A stretch of 7,950 nucleotides of DNA from an uncultured Campylobacter sp. (GTDB taxonomy: Bacteria; Campylobacterota; Campylobacteria; Campylobacterales; Campylobacteraceae), in NCBI GenBank assembly GCA_938041615.1, contig CALISV010000131.1:1-7950 (forward strand), in the 5' to 3' direction. Below are positions 1 to 6,251 of the stretch, piece after piece (position 1 is the stretch's first letter; the number at the start of each line of letters is the position of its first letter). The notes beneath the pieces are model-generated. The model was not told the DNA's origin. It was given only the letters and a program-made list of their open reading frames with translations, and did not search any database. A program made the position numbers and the translations under genes.

Positions 1-515
1 TCACTTTCTGTATCCAGTGCTGATGTTGCTTCATCCAATATCATAATAGGTGGATTCTTCAGTACAGCACGGGCGATGCTTAGACGCTGCTTTTGTCCGC
101 CTGAAAGCTTGTGCGGATAGGCAAATTTCTTATCACTTAGCCCAACACTTTTTAGCAACTCATCGGCTCTTTTTTCTGCACTTGCTTTATCTAAAATTCC
201 CGCTTTTATCGGAGCTAGGGTTAAATTTTGCAAGACGTTTTTATTTGCAAAAAGGTTAAAGTGCTGAAAAACCATGCTCACTTTTTGACGGATTTTGTTT
301 ATATCCGTTTTTTTGTCCGTTATATCCTCGCCGTTTATCTTTATGTGCCCGCCGCTTGGCTCTTCTAAGCGGTTTATGCAGCGCAAAAAGGTGCTTTTGC
401 CGCCGCCGCTTGATCCTATGATAGCGATGATTTCGCCTTGTTTGATATCTACGCTGATGTCGTCTAGGACGCGCAAATCACCGTAATTTTTACTCAAATT
501 TCTAATCTCAATCAT
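1..515 (-). CDS. Amino-acid ABC transporter ATP-binding protein, C-terminus beyond the window
   Basis: This is the cytoplasmic ATPase subunit of a polar amino-acid importer (GlnQ/HisP family), which powers the permease encoded just upstream. Reading from the ATG at 515-513, 171 residues are visible. They contain Walker A GSSGGGKST (residues 34-42), the Q-loop VFQHFNLF (82-89), the signature LSGGQKQR (137-144) and Walker B ILDEATSALD (159-168). The family is usually about 240-250 residues, so about 70 residues, including the H-loop, lie off the left edge. The start codon sits inside the end of the permease gene (8-bp overlap), with GGAGG about 10 nt upstream, so translation is probably coupled. 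The substrate cannot be read from the ATPase; glutamine, aspartate/glutamate or cystine are the usual options in Campylobacter. From about residue 70 onward the DNA is richer in A+T than the first third. Confidence 0.93.
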   Translation of the reverse strand, partial: MIEIRNLSKNYGDLRVLDDISVDIKQGEIIAIIGSSGGGKSTFLRCINRLEEPSGGHIKINGEDITDKKTDINKIRQKVSMVFQHFNLFANKNVLQNLTLAPIKAGILDKASAEKRADELLKSVGLSDKKFAYPHKLSGGQKQRLSIARAVLKNPPIMILDEATSALDTES

Positions 516-1218
516 GGCGATTTAGCCTCCTCTCTAAAATTTTAACCAAAAACGTAAAGAACTTCACGCTGACGTAGTAAACTATACCCGTGAAAATAAC
601 TGGCTCCGGGCTATAAAACACCGCTTGCAGGCTCTTGCTTTGCATCGTGATGTCTATGACGCTGATGTAGCCTACGACCGAAGTCTCTTTAAATAACGAG
701 ATAAATTCGTTCGCAAGCGCAGGCAAGATGTTTTTGGTCGCCTGCGGGAAGACTACCTCGCGCATCGAAACAAAGTAGTTTAGACCCATCGCCCTTGCGG
801 CTTCCATTTGTCCTTTATCGACGCTATTTATGCCGCTACGCACGATTTCTGCGACGTATGCGGAGCTGTTTAGCCCAAGCGCGATCAAAGCGACGTAAAA
901 GTTATCGCTCCAGGTCGCGAAAATCACGACCGAAAATATAAGAAGCTGCAAAATAATCGGCGTTCCGCGCAGGATATCGACGTATTCGTCGATGAGAAAG
1001 CTTAAAATTTTGATATTTAAAAACTTTAAAAACGCCAAAATAAAGCCCAAAGTCACGCCGATAGCCGTGCCGCCGATAGTGAGTCCCAGCGTCACGCCGT
1101 AGCTTTTAAGGTAAGCTAGACGTTGAGCCTCGTTTAACTCCGTCGGATAAAAATAGTAAACGCCCGCGGAGACGATGACGACGAAAAACAACGCCCTGAA
1201 AAATTTTTCGTTTAGCAT
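508..1218 (-). CDS. Amino-acid ABC transporter permease (HisM/GlnP type)
   Basis: This is the inner-membrane permease of the same importer, 236 residues, normal for the family. Hydrophobic segments lie at about residues 7-24, 41-66, 86-104, 106-118 and 208-228. The EAA loop that docks on the ATPase is clear: EAARAMGLNYFVSMREVVFP at 139-158, after the family-typical YVAEIVRSGI (121-130). The start ATG at 1218-1216 has an AAGG-type ribosome-binding site about 8 nt upstream. The stop (TGA 510-508) overlaps the ATPase start, so the two form one transcription unit. A substrate-binding protein gene is not next to the permease on its 5' side, where the divergent putP lies; it may be beyond the ATPase or elsewhere. 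Known of the family: HisM/GlnP-type permeases work as homo- or heterodimers. Confidence 0.93.
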   Translation of the reverse strand: MLNEKFFRALFFVVIVSAGVYYFYPTELNEAQRLAYLKSYGVTLGLTIGGTAIGVTLGFILAFLKFLNIKILSFLIDEYVDILRGTPIILQLLIFSVVIFATWSDNFYVALIALGLNSSAYVAEIVRSGINSVDKGQMEAARAMGLNYFVSMREVVFPQATKNILPALANEFISLFKETSVVGYISVIDITMQSKSLQAVFYSPEPVIFTGIVYYVSVKFFTFLVKILERRLNRHD

Positions 1219-1358
1219 TTCTTAAACCTTAAAAGTGTAATGAGGGTTAATAATACGGAAAAAAATATAAATTTAACCTTTTTTACGCGAAAAAATTATC
1301 TTTTAAACAAATTTATCATATTATCGTAACTCAAATTTAAAAAACCGAGGGAAATTTA
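1219..1358. promoter_or_regulatory. Divergent promoter region between the ABC operon and putP
   Basis: This 140-bp AT-rich gap separates two divergent transcription units and must hold both promoters. Toward putP, a TATTAT (1319-1324) about 35 nt before the ATG could be a -10 box, followed by a strong ribosome-binding site GAGGGA (1347-1352) with a 6-nt spacer. Toward the permease, minus-strand TATTAT (1255-1250) is a possible -10 about 32 nt from the start. Short arms GGTTAA (1245-1250) and TTAACC (1273-1278) form an inverted repeat with a 22-nt spacer that would bracket the minus promoter. All boxes are weak matches; only the presence of promoters somewhere here is secure. Confidence 0.4.
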
Positions 1359-2849
1359 ATGGACTATGCACGCTATATCGCCATCGCGCTGTATTTTGGA
1401 TTTTTGCTTTTCGTGGGGCGATACTCTTATAACAAAAACGCCAATATGGGCGAATACCTGCTCGACAACCGCCGCCTAGGGCCGGTCGTAACCGCGCTAA
1501 GCGCCGGAGCTAGCGATATGAGCGGCTGGATGCTGCTTGGCGTGCCGGGCGCGCTATATGCCACTGGGCTTGCTACGATTTGGATGGTTTTGGGGCTAGT
1601 TATAGGAGCGTATTGCAACTACCTATTTTTAGCAAAGCGCCTGCGCGTCTATACCGAGGTTGCCAGCGACAGCATCACGATTCCAGATTTCTTGCAAAAT
1701 CGCTTTAAAGACGAGACTAAAATTTTACGCATAGTCTCCGGCCTTTTGATTTTGATATTTTTCACGCTTTACGTGAGCAGCGGGATAATCGCAGGCGGCA
1801 AGAGCTTTGAGAGCTTTTTTGGCCTAGATTTTAAATTTGGCGCGATTTTTACGCTCGCTATCGTCGTTTTTTACACGTTTTTCGGCGGATTTCGCGCGGT
1901 TTGCATCACGGATGCGTTTCAGGGCATGCTGATGTTTTTGGTGCTCGTCGCCGTGCCGATAGTGGCGTTTTGTAATCTAAATTTGCCAGACGGCGCTACC
2001 TTTTGGAGCGAGGTGGCAAAATACGGCAAAAACCACCTAAACGTCTTTTACGACCAGACTTTTTTAAGCATCTTAGGACTCATGGCGTGGGGGCTTGGGT
2101 ACTTCGGACAGCCGCACATCATCGTTAGATTTATGGCGATACGAAGCTCAAAAGAGCTAGCCCAAGCGCGCCGCATCGGCATCGGCTGGATGGCGATCGG
2201 CTTAGCCGGAGCGATGATGAGCGGGCTTATCGGCTTTGTGTATTACAGCGAGTTAAATTTACCTCTAGCAGACCCCGAGAAGGTCTTTTTGCAGCTTGGC
2301 GAGACGCTGTTTCATCCGTTTTTCGTGGGTATCATCATCTCAGCCGTGCTTTCAGCCATCATGAGCACGATCTCTAGCCAGCTTTTGGTTAGCGCAAGCT
2401 CGGTGACGCAGGACTTCGTGTTTGCCTTTTATAAAAAAGAAATCTCGCAAAAAGCTCAGGTCGCCGCTGGCAGATACGCCGTCGTGGCCGTCGCGCTCGT
2501 GGCTACCGCGCTTGCTTTTAGCTTTAACGAAAGCGTGCTAAACGTCGTTGGTTACGCGTGGGCTGGCTTTGGCGCGAGCTTTGGGCCTGTGCTGCTTTTT
2601 AGCCTTTATTGGCGCAGGATGAGCGCGCTAGCGGCGCTTCTAGGCATGATAACGGGCGGGGCGACGGTGATCGCGTGGATAGCGCTTGGGCTAAATTCTT
2701 ACGTTTACGAGATATTGCCGGGCTTTGCGGTTTCTTGCGTCGTGATTTATCTCACCAGCCTTTACGGCGACGCGATAGACAAGATGAGCAACGAGCCAAA
2801 CTCGGCCACCGTGCAGGACGAATTTGAAAAAATGAAAACGAGGCTGTAA
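1359..2849 (+). CDS. putP: Sodium/proline symporter
   Basis: This is an inner-membrane Na+-coupled proline uptake carrier of the solute:sodium symporter family. It has 496 residues, close to the usual ~500, and is hydrophobic throughout, consistent with the expected 13 membrane segments. Landmarks that match PutP are SAGASDMSGW (48-57), whose D53 and S55 correspond to the Na+-site region around D55/S57 of E. coli PutP; SITIPDFLQNRF (105-116); GGFRAVCITDAFQG (176-189); FGQPHIIVRFMA (249-260); and LSAIMSTISSQLLVSASSVT (331-350), whose S336/T337 correspond to E. coli S340/T341. The start has a good ribosome-binding site (GAGGGA, 6-nt spacer). The stop TAA is directly followed by the ATG of the next gene (TAAATG). 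A related substrate such as another amino acid is possible, but the motifs favour proline. Campylobacters use proline as a carbon source, usually with PutA, which is not in this window. Confidence 0.93.
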   Translation: MDYARYIAIALYFGFLLFVGRYSYNKNANMGEYLLDNRRLGPVVTALSAGASDMSGWMLLGVPGALYATGLATIWMVLGLVIGAYCNYLFLAKRLRVYTEVASDSITIPDFLQNRFKDETKILRIVSGLLILIFFTLYVSSGIIAGGKSFESFFGLDFKFGAIFTLAIVVFYTFFGGFRAVCITDAFQGMLMFLVLVAVPIVAFCNLNLPDGATFWSEVAKYGKNHLNVFYDQTFLSILGLMAWGLGYFGQPHIIVRFMAIRSSKELAQARRIGIGWMAIGLAGAMMSGLIGFVYYSELNLPLADPEKVFLQLGETLFHPFFVGIIISAVLSAIMSTISSQLLVSASSVTQDFVFAFYKKEISQKAQVAAGRYAVVAVALVATALAFSFNESVLNVVGYAWAGFGASFGPVLLFSLYWRRMSALAALLGMITGGATVIAWIALGLNSYVYEILPGFAVSCVVIYLTSLYGDAIDKMSNEPNSATVQDEFEKMKTRL

Positions 2850-4097
2850 ATGCAAAGTAGCGTAAAATGTAGCAACTGCGGCGCCGAGGTCGATGTAAAT
2901 TTGGCTCTTAAAACCGAGCTTGAGCTTGAAATGAAGCAAAAAATGGCGGCGGCTAGGCGAGAATTTGATAAAGAGATCGAGGCTAAAAGAGCGCAATATA
3001 AGGAGCATCTAGACGCTTTAAGCGCGAAGGAAAAAGAATTCGACGCTAAATTTGCCGCAGCTTTAAACGCTAAAAAAACCGAGCTCGAAAATGAGATAAA
3101 AGCAAAACTCGAGGGCGAAAATTTAAATATAGTAAATGCCCTAAAAACCGAGCTTGAAGCCAAGTCAAAGCAGATAAACGAGCTAAATTTAAAGACGCTT
3201 GAGATAGAAAAGCTAAAACGCGAAAAGAGCGAGTTTGAAAGCGCGCTGATGGCTAAAACCGAGGCTGAGCTAAGCAAGCGCCTAAGCGAGGAAAAAGAGC
3301 GACTAGGCAAGGCTTTGGCCGAGCAAAACGAGCTAAAATTTAAGCAAAAAGACGAGCAGCTAGAGGCGCTAAAAAAGCAGCTAAACGAGGCGCAAAGGCG
3401 CATAGAGCAGGGCAGCGAGCAGCTACAAGGCGAGACGCAGGAGCTTGCTATCGAGGCGTGGTTGCGGGAGAAGTTCGTATTTGACACCATAGACGAGGTC
3501 AAAAAGGGCGCAAACGGCGCGGACGTGATGCAGATCGTAAATACCCGAGAGGCGCAAAACTGCGGCAAAATCTACTACGAGAGCAAACGCACGAAAAATT
3601 TCTCAAACGAATGGATAGAAAAATTTAAGGCCGATATGCGTGCCTCTGGCGCCGACGTCGGGGTGCTAGTTAGTGAGGCTCGCCCAAAGGAGCTAGAGCG
3701 CATGGGGCTGGTTGAAGGCGTATGGGTGTGCAACTACGAGGAGTTTAAGGCGCTTTGTTTCGTGCTAAGGCAGGGCGTCGTGGAGCTAAATTTCGCCAGG
3801 AACTCCGCGCAAAACCGCTCAAACAAGATGGAGATGCTCTACTCGTATCTCGTCAGTAACGAGTTTAAGATGCGTATCGAGGCTATCGTGGAGGGATTTT
3901 CTGCGATGAGCGAGGAACTGGAGCGCGAGAAAAACGCGATGAAACGCATCTGGAAGAGCCGCGAAAAACAGATCGAAAAGGTGCGCGACAACGCGATCGA
4001 GATGTTTGGCTCGATAAAGGGGATCGCAGGAAATGCGATAGGGGAGATAAAGACGCTGGAGCTGGGGTTTGATGCGGGCGATTTTGATTCCCCATAA
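2850..4097 (+). CDS. DUF2130 coiled-coil protein with a possible PD-(D/E)XK-like core
   Basis: This is a 415-residue soluble protein of unknown function, recognised as a DUF2130 family member. Residues 5-15 hold a single CxxC (C7, C10; CSNCGAE), the half zinc-ribbon typical of the family. Residues 20-195 are a long Glu/Lys/Ala-rich coiled coil. Residues 196-300 are the conserved core: QELAIEAWLREKF (197-209), GADVMQIV (223-230), CGKIYYESKRTKNF (238-251), NEWIEKFKADM (253-263), GADVGVLVSE (267-276) and VWVC (291-294). The order helix, strands with D225 then E244-S-K246, helix, strand looks like a PD-(D/E)XK nuclease fold; that is my inference, not an established activity. The tail from 310 is helical and charged. 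The ATG abuts the putP stop, so translation is probably coupled to it. No membrane segment or signal peptide is seen. Confidence 0.88.
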   Translation: MQSSVKCSNCGAEVDVNLALKTELELEMKQKMAAARREFDKEIEAKRAQYKEHLDALSAKEKEFDAKFAAALNAKKTELENEIKAKLEGENLNIVNALKTELEAKSKQINELNLKTLEIEKLKREKSEFESALMAKTEAELSKRLSEEKERLGKALAEQNELKFKQKDEQLEALKKQLNEAQRRIEQGSEQLQGETQELAIEAWLREKFVFDTIDEVKKGANGADVMQIVNTREAQNCGKIYYESKRTKNFSNEWIEKFKADMRASGADVGVLVSEARPKELERMGLVEGVWVCNYEEFKALCFVLRQGVVELNFARNSAQNRSNKMEMLYSYLVSNEFKMRIEAIVEGFSAMSEELEREKNAMKRIWKSREKQIEKVRDNAIEMFGSIKGIAGNAIGEIKTLELGFDAGDFDSP

Positions 4098-4180
4098 ATG
4101 ACGGATTTTAGAATAAATTTTTCTGCGCCCGCCGCAGTCACGCACGACCAGTCTGCTCCTTTGCGGGTAAGAAAAATTTT
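4098..4180 (+). pseudogene. 5' remnant of a gene cut by the insertion sequence (tentative)
   Basis: The ATG at 4098 follows the DUF2130 stop without a gap (TAAATG), the same junction as between putP and the DUF2130 gene. This suggests a third cistron of one operon. The frame gives MTDFRINFSAPAAVTHDQ and about nine more residues, then enters the left inverted repeat of the IS at 4181 and ends at a TAA at 4239-4241 inside the IS. I do not recognise the 27 residues. No obvious continuation is found beyond the right end of the IS, although one frame from 4935 stays open for 34 codons. The alternative is that this is plain intergenic DNA and the ATG is chance. Confidence 0.35.
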
Positions 4181-4197
4181 GGCTCAAGATAAGTTAA
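4181..4197 (+). repeat. Left terminal inverted repeat of the IS
   Basis: GGCTCAAGATAAGTTAA is the exact reverse complement of 4916-4932. The match stops at 4198/4915, which fixes the repeat at 17 bp and sets the outer end of the element. Confidence 0.9.
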
Positions 4198-4221
4198 AAA
4201 CTTTCAAAGTAGTTTTTAACT

Positions 4222-4929
4222 ATGATCCTGTCGATGAAAAATAAGTATATAGTCCGTCCCCGAATTTCAGAGAAGAAATTTAGAGAAATTCTCAAGTATT
4301 TTACAGAGGATATAGAGGCTACTAAAATAGCAAATTTAACCGGGATTTCTAGAATTTCCATCAACAAAATTCTAAAAAATATCAGAATTTTAATGGCTAG
4401 CGAGTGTGAAAAAATAAGTAAGTTTAGCGGTGAGATTTCCAGCTTGCAAGCTCGCCTAGAAGCTTCGCTTTGAGATTGACGAAAGCTACTTTTACTTCGC
4501 TTCGCTCGTAACTGCGAGCAGAACGGTATGCTTAAAAGAGACGGCAAAGTCTATACCCAAATAGTTAAAAACTGCTCGGCTAGCGAGTTGATACCCATAC
4601 TACCCAAATATAGCGAGCTTGATAGCTCTACTATATACTCTGATTGTTGGAAAGCTTATGATGGATTAGTAGATTATGGAGCTAAAGCTCATTATAGAGT
4701 AAAGCATTCTAAGAATGAATTTGCTAATGGTAAAAATCATATAAACGGCATTGAGAATTTCTGGGGATATGCTAAACATAGATTATCTAAATTTAAAGGG
4801 ATTAAAAAAGAGAATTTCTTGCTTCATCTTAAAGAGTGTGAATTTAGATATAATAACAGTAAAGATACAAAAACATTCTATCATATTTTACTAAAGATGA
4901 TAAGAGAGAATCCGCTTAACTTATCTTGA
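4222..4929 (+). pseudogene. IS1595-family transposase, disrupted
   Basis: This would be the DDE transposase of the element. The N-terminal part (start probably ATG 4234, MKNKYIVRPRISEKKF; an in-frame ATG lies at 4222) carries a helix-turn-helix around ATKIANLTGISRISINKIL and reads to SGEI (4426-4437). It then meets TGA at 4471-4473. The motif EIDESYF, which holds the first catalytic Asp, is present but in another frame (4472-4492). The original frame resumes at 4528 with MLKRDGKVYTQIV and continues for 133 residues with the second Asp (YSDCWKAYDG, residue 39) and the catalytic Glu (HINGIENFW, residue 76), ending at TGA 4927-4929. Between SGEI and EIDESYF there are about 34 extra bases. Between EIDESYF and MLKRDG about 35 unrelated bases replace the roughly 20 basic residues expected. 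Neither reading frame alone can give an active enzyme. A sequencing error alone would not explain both lesions. Confidence 0.82.
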
Positions 4930-4932
4930 GCC
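4916..4932 (-). repeat. Right terminal inverted repeat of the IS
   Basis: TTAACTTATCTTGAGCC is the exact partner of 4181-4197. The transposase stop codon TGA (4927-4929) lies inside this repeat, a compact layout common in small insertion sequences. Confidence 0.9.
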
Positions 4933-5106
4933 TTATAAATTTAGCCGTTCTAGTTAAAGTAGCATTAGCGCCGTTTGCAGGCGTATATCAAAAATTGTTA
5001 AGAGTAGAAAAAATTTGCGCATTGCGGCGCAAAGCATAGCGCATAGGAAGCGGTAAATTTAGCTGAGTGGCTCAAAGCCAAAACGGCTAAAATAGGTGAA
5101 ATCTGC
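4933..5106. other. Gap between the IS and the DUF937 gene
   Basis: These 174 bp lie between convergent genes. They contain two opposed hairpin terminators (listed separately). A near-palindromic pair also links AATTTAGCCGTT (4938-4949) with AACGGCTAAAAT (5082-5093), one mismatch in 12. One plus frame from 4935 (INLAVLVKVALAPF and so on) stays open for 34 codons to a TAG near 5037; I do not recognise it and it may be chance or a remnant of the gene cut by the IS. No tRNA-like structure is seen. Confidence 0.5.
5008..5033 (-). terminator. Intrinsic terminator of the minus-strand DUF937 gene
   Basis: Read on the minus strand, TTTGCGC (5033-5027), a 6-nt loop and GCGCAAA (5020-5014) form a perfect 7-bp stem, followed directly by six Ts (5013-5008). 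It lies about 75 nt past the DUF937 stop and is a standard Rho-independent layout. Confidence 0.7.
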
Positions 5107-5115
5107 CTATTTTTT
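5089..5115 (+). terminator. Intrinsic terminator facing plus-strand transcription
   Basis: AAAATAGG (5089-5096), a 9-nt loop and CCTATTTT (5106-5113) form an 8-bp stem that ends in a six-T run (5110-5115). It would stop transcripts coming from putP, the DUF2130 gene or the IS before they run antisense into the DUF937 gene. The stop codon of that gene (5109-5107) lies within the stem. Confidence 0.6.
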
Positions 5116-5641
5116 ACCGAAAAAGTCGCCTGCGATCCTAAAGATATCATCTACGATCGAGCCGTCTTTGTTCTGATCCAAAAACTGCGTAAGCATAGAC
5201 ATCATGGAGCCGTTGTCCGCGGAGTCTTGCAAATTTGAGGCTTTGAGCTGATTGTTTAGCATGCCCGCGATCATCGGCGCAATCATCGGTAGCAGAGTCT
5301 TGATGGAGTCTGTACTGATGCCTAGCTGCGAGCCTACGTCGCTAGCTAGAGCCCTGCTGTTTTCTTTCGAGCCCGTTAGTACGCCTAGTAGCTCGTTGCC
5401 TTCGGCGACACTGACGTTTTGCGGGGTGTTGGCCATCTCGTCAAGGTTTGAGCGGCGGATCATCTCTAGAAAATTTGACGAATCTGAATCTGATTTAAAA
5501 TTTTCGTTCGCTCTTTGCATGAAAATCGGCGCGACCTTAGAAATCACGGCCTCTATGTCGTTTGTGTCCAGTCCGCTTTTTTTGCGACATCGCATCTAAC
5601 ATACCGCCGGAGTTGCTCAAAAGTAGCTTTAGTATATCCAT
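5107..5641 (-). CDS. DUF937 (YidB-like) protein with an apparent 1-nt frameshift near the start
   Basis: This is a small soluble protein of the DUF937 family; function unknown. The natural start is the ATG at 5641-5639, preceded by AAAGGATAAAA, the same leader as ppa. It reads MDILKLLLSNSGGMLDAMSQ, a typical DUF937 N-terminus, then loses frame in a run of seven As (minus strand, 5583-5577) and stops after about 32 codons. With six As it would continue as SQKSGLDTNDIEAVISK and give about 177 residues. The downstream frame is open from a second ATG at 5595 (MRCRKKSGL, 162 residues) to the TAG at 5109-5107, but that ATG has no good ribosome-binding site. The remainder is intact: LGISTDSIKTLLPMIAPMIA, then FLDQNKDGSIVDDI near the end, an acidic calcium-loop-like turn common in this family. 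It could be a sequencing error, a real mutation, or expression by slippage at the A tract. Confidence 0.75.
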
Positions 5642-5732
5642 TTTTATCCTTTTGATTTTTTCGCGAGTTTAAAATTTGACCGCCACTTGTTTAGGTTTAA
5701 CGAGGCGGCGGCCGACAAGCCAAGATGGCTTA
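5642..5732. other. Gap between ppa and the DUF937 gene
   Basis: These 91 bp lie between co-oriented genes. On the minus strand, a weak hairpin AAGCCA-TCT-TGGCTT follows the ppa stop, and a longer one pairs CCGCC with GGCGG over a 19-nt loop. Neither is followed by a clean T run, so read-through from ppa into the DUF937 gene is plausible. No convincing promoter is seen. Confidence 0.35.
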
Positions 5733-6251
5733 TTATTTGTAGTTTTTGATCGCCGCGTCTAGGATCTCTTTTGCGGCGTTTGCATCTTTAAATTCTTTAA
5801 CCTTGACCCATTTGTTAGGCTCTAAAATTTTATAAGTTTCAAAGAAATTTTTGATCTTATTTAGCGTGGCCTCAGGTAGGTCTTTGTAGCTTTTGATCGC
5901 GTCAAATCGCGGGTCGATCTTGGTGACTGGTACGGCTAGCAGTTTCTCGTCCATACCTGCTTCATCTTCCATCACGAGCACGCCGATGAGACGGCACGGG
6001 ATCACGCTACCTGCTTGCAAAGGGTATTCGTTTAGCACCAAGATATCGGCAGGATCGCCGTCTGCTGCGAGCGTGTTTGGCACGAAGCCGTAGTTTGCCG
6101 GGTAGAACATTGCCGAGTAGAGCACGCGATCGACCACGACCGCGCCGCTATCTTTGTCGATTTCGTATTTTATGTTCGAGCCGTACGGAATCTCGATCAC
6201 GGCGTTGATTTTGTCTGGGTTTGAACCTGCTTTGATTTTTGAAACGTCCAT
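5733..6251 (-). CDS. ppa: Inorganic pyrophosphatase (family I)
   Basis: This cytoplasmic enzyme hydrolyses pyrophosphate to two phosphates with Mg2+, pulling forward biosynthetic reactions such as tRNA charging and nucleic acid synthesis. The 172 residues match the usual bacterial size of about 170-180. The family I signature DGDPADI (64-70) supplies the metal-binding aspartates D64, D66 and D69. IEIPYGSNIKYE (19-30), YPANYGFVPNT (50-60) and the C-terminal PNKWVKVKEF (135-144) also fit. I place the start at the ATG 6251-6249 because AAAGGATAAAA directly precedes it and MDVSKIKAG begins like family members. An in-frame ATG nine codons upstream (6278) would add a non-conserved extension without a ribosome-binding site. 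It has its own promoter, listed separately. Confidence 0.96.
   Translation of the reverse strand: MDVSKIKAGSNPDKINAVIEIPYGSNIKYEIDKDSGAVVVDRVLYSAMFYPANYGFVPNTLAADGDPADILVLNEYPLQAGSVIPCRLIGVLVMEDEAGMDEKLLAVPVTKIDPRFDAIKSYKDLPEATLNKIKNFFETYKILEPNKWVKVKEFKDANAAKEILDAAIKNYK

Larger units (their letters stand above)
4181..4932 (+). mobile_element. IS1595-family insertion sequence, decayed, 752 bp
   Basis: The element is bounded by perfect 17-bp inverted repeats (GGCTCAAGATAAGTTAA at 4181-4197 and its reverse complement at 4916-4932). It encodes one transposase in plus orientation, with features of the IS1595 family (ISXO2-like DDE domain). A length of about 750 bp fits a minimal member. Base composition is visibly more A+T-rich than the flanking genes, as expected for acquired DNA. 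The transposase is broken, so the copy is probably immobile unless helped in trans. The family usually makes 8-bp target duplications; here the 8 bp on the left (AAAATTTT) and right (TTATAAAT) do not match. It lies at the 3' end of the putP-DUF2130 unit. Confidence 0.85.

Noticed and set aside
295..486. Plus-strand open frame opposite the ABC ATPase
   Set aside because: It lies antisense to Walker A and neighbouring conserved motifs of the ATPase and resembles no protein family.
2762..3568. A 268-codon open frame on the minus strand, Ser/Phe/Leu-rich
   Set aside because: It is antisense to the Glu/Lys/Ala coiled coil of the DUF2130 gene. Its odd composition is what the complement of such codons gives, and it has no recognisable domain or ribosome-binding site.
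4194..4547. A 117-codon minus-strand frame across the IS
   Set aside because: It runs antisense to the transposase and across its lesions; the product is compositionally an artefact and matches no family I know.
4222..4929. Programmed frameshifting to make one functional transposase
   Set aside because: Two separate lesions are present, extra bases before and replaced bases after the EIDESYF motif. A single ribosomal slip would not restore the missing basic loop, and I see no slippery site at the junctions.
4933..5106. A tRNA or small structured RNA in the gap after the IS
   Set aside because: The hairpins are explained by two terminators; no cloverleaf, CCA end or anticodon arm is seen.
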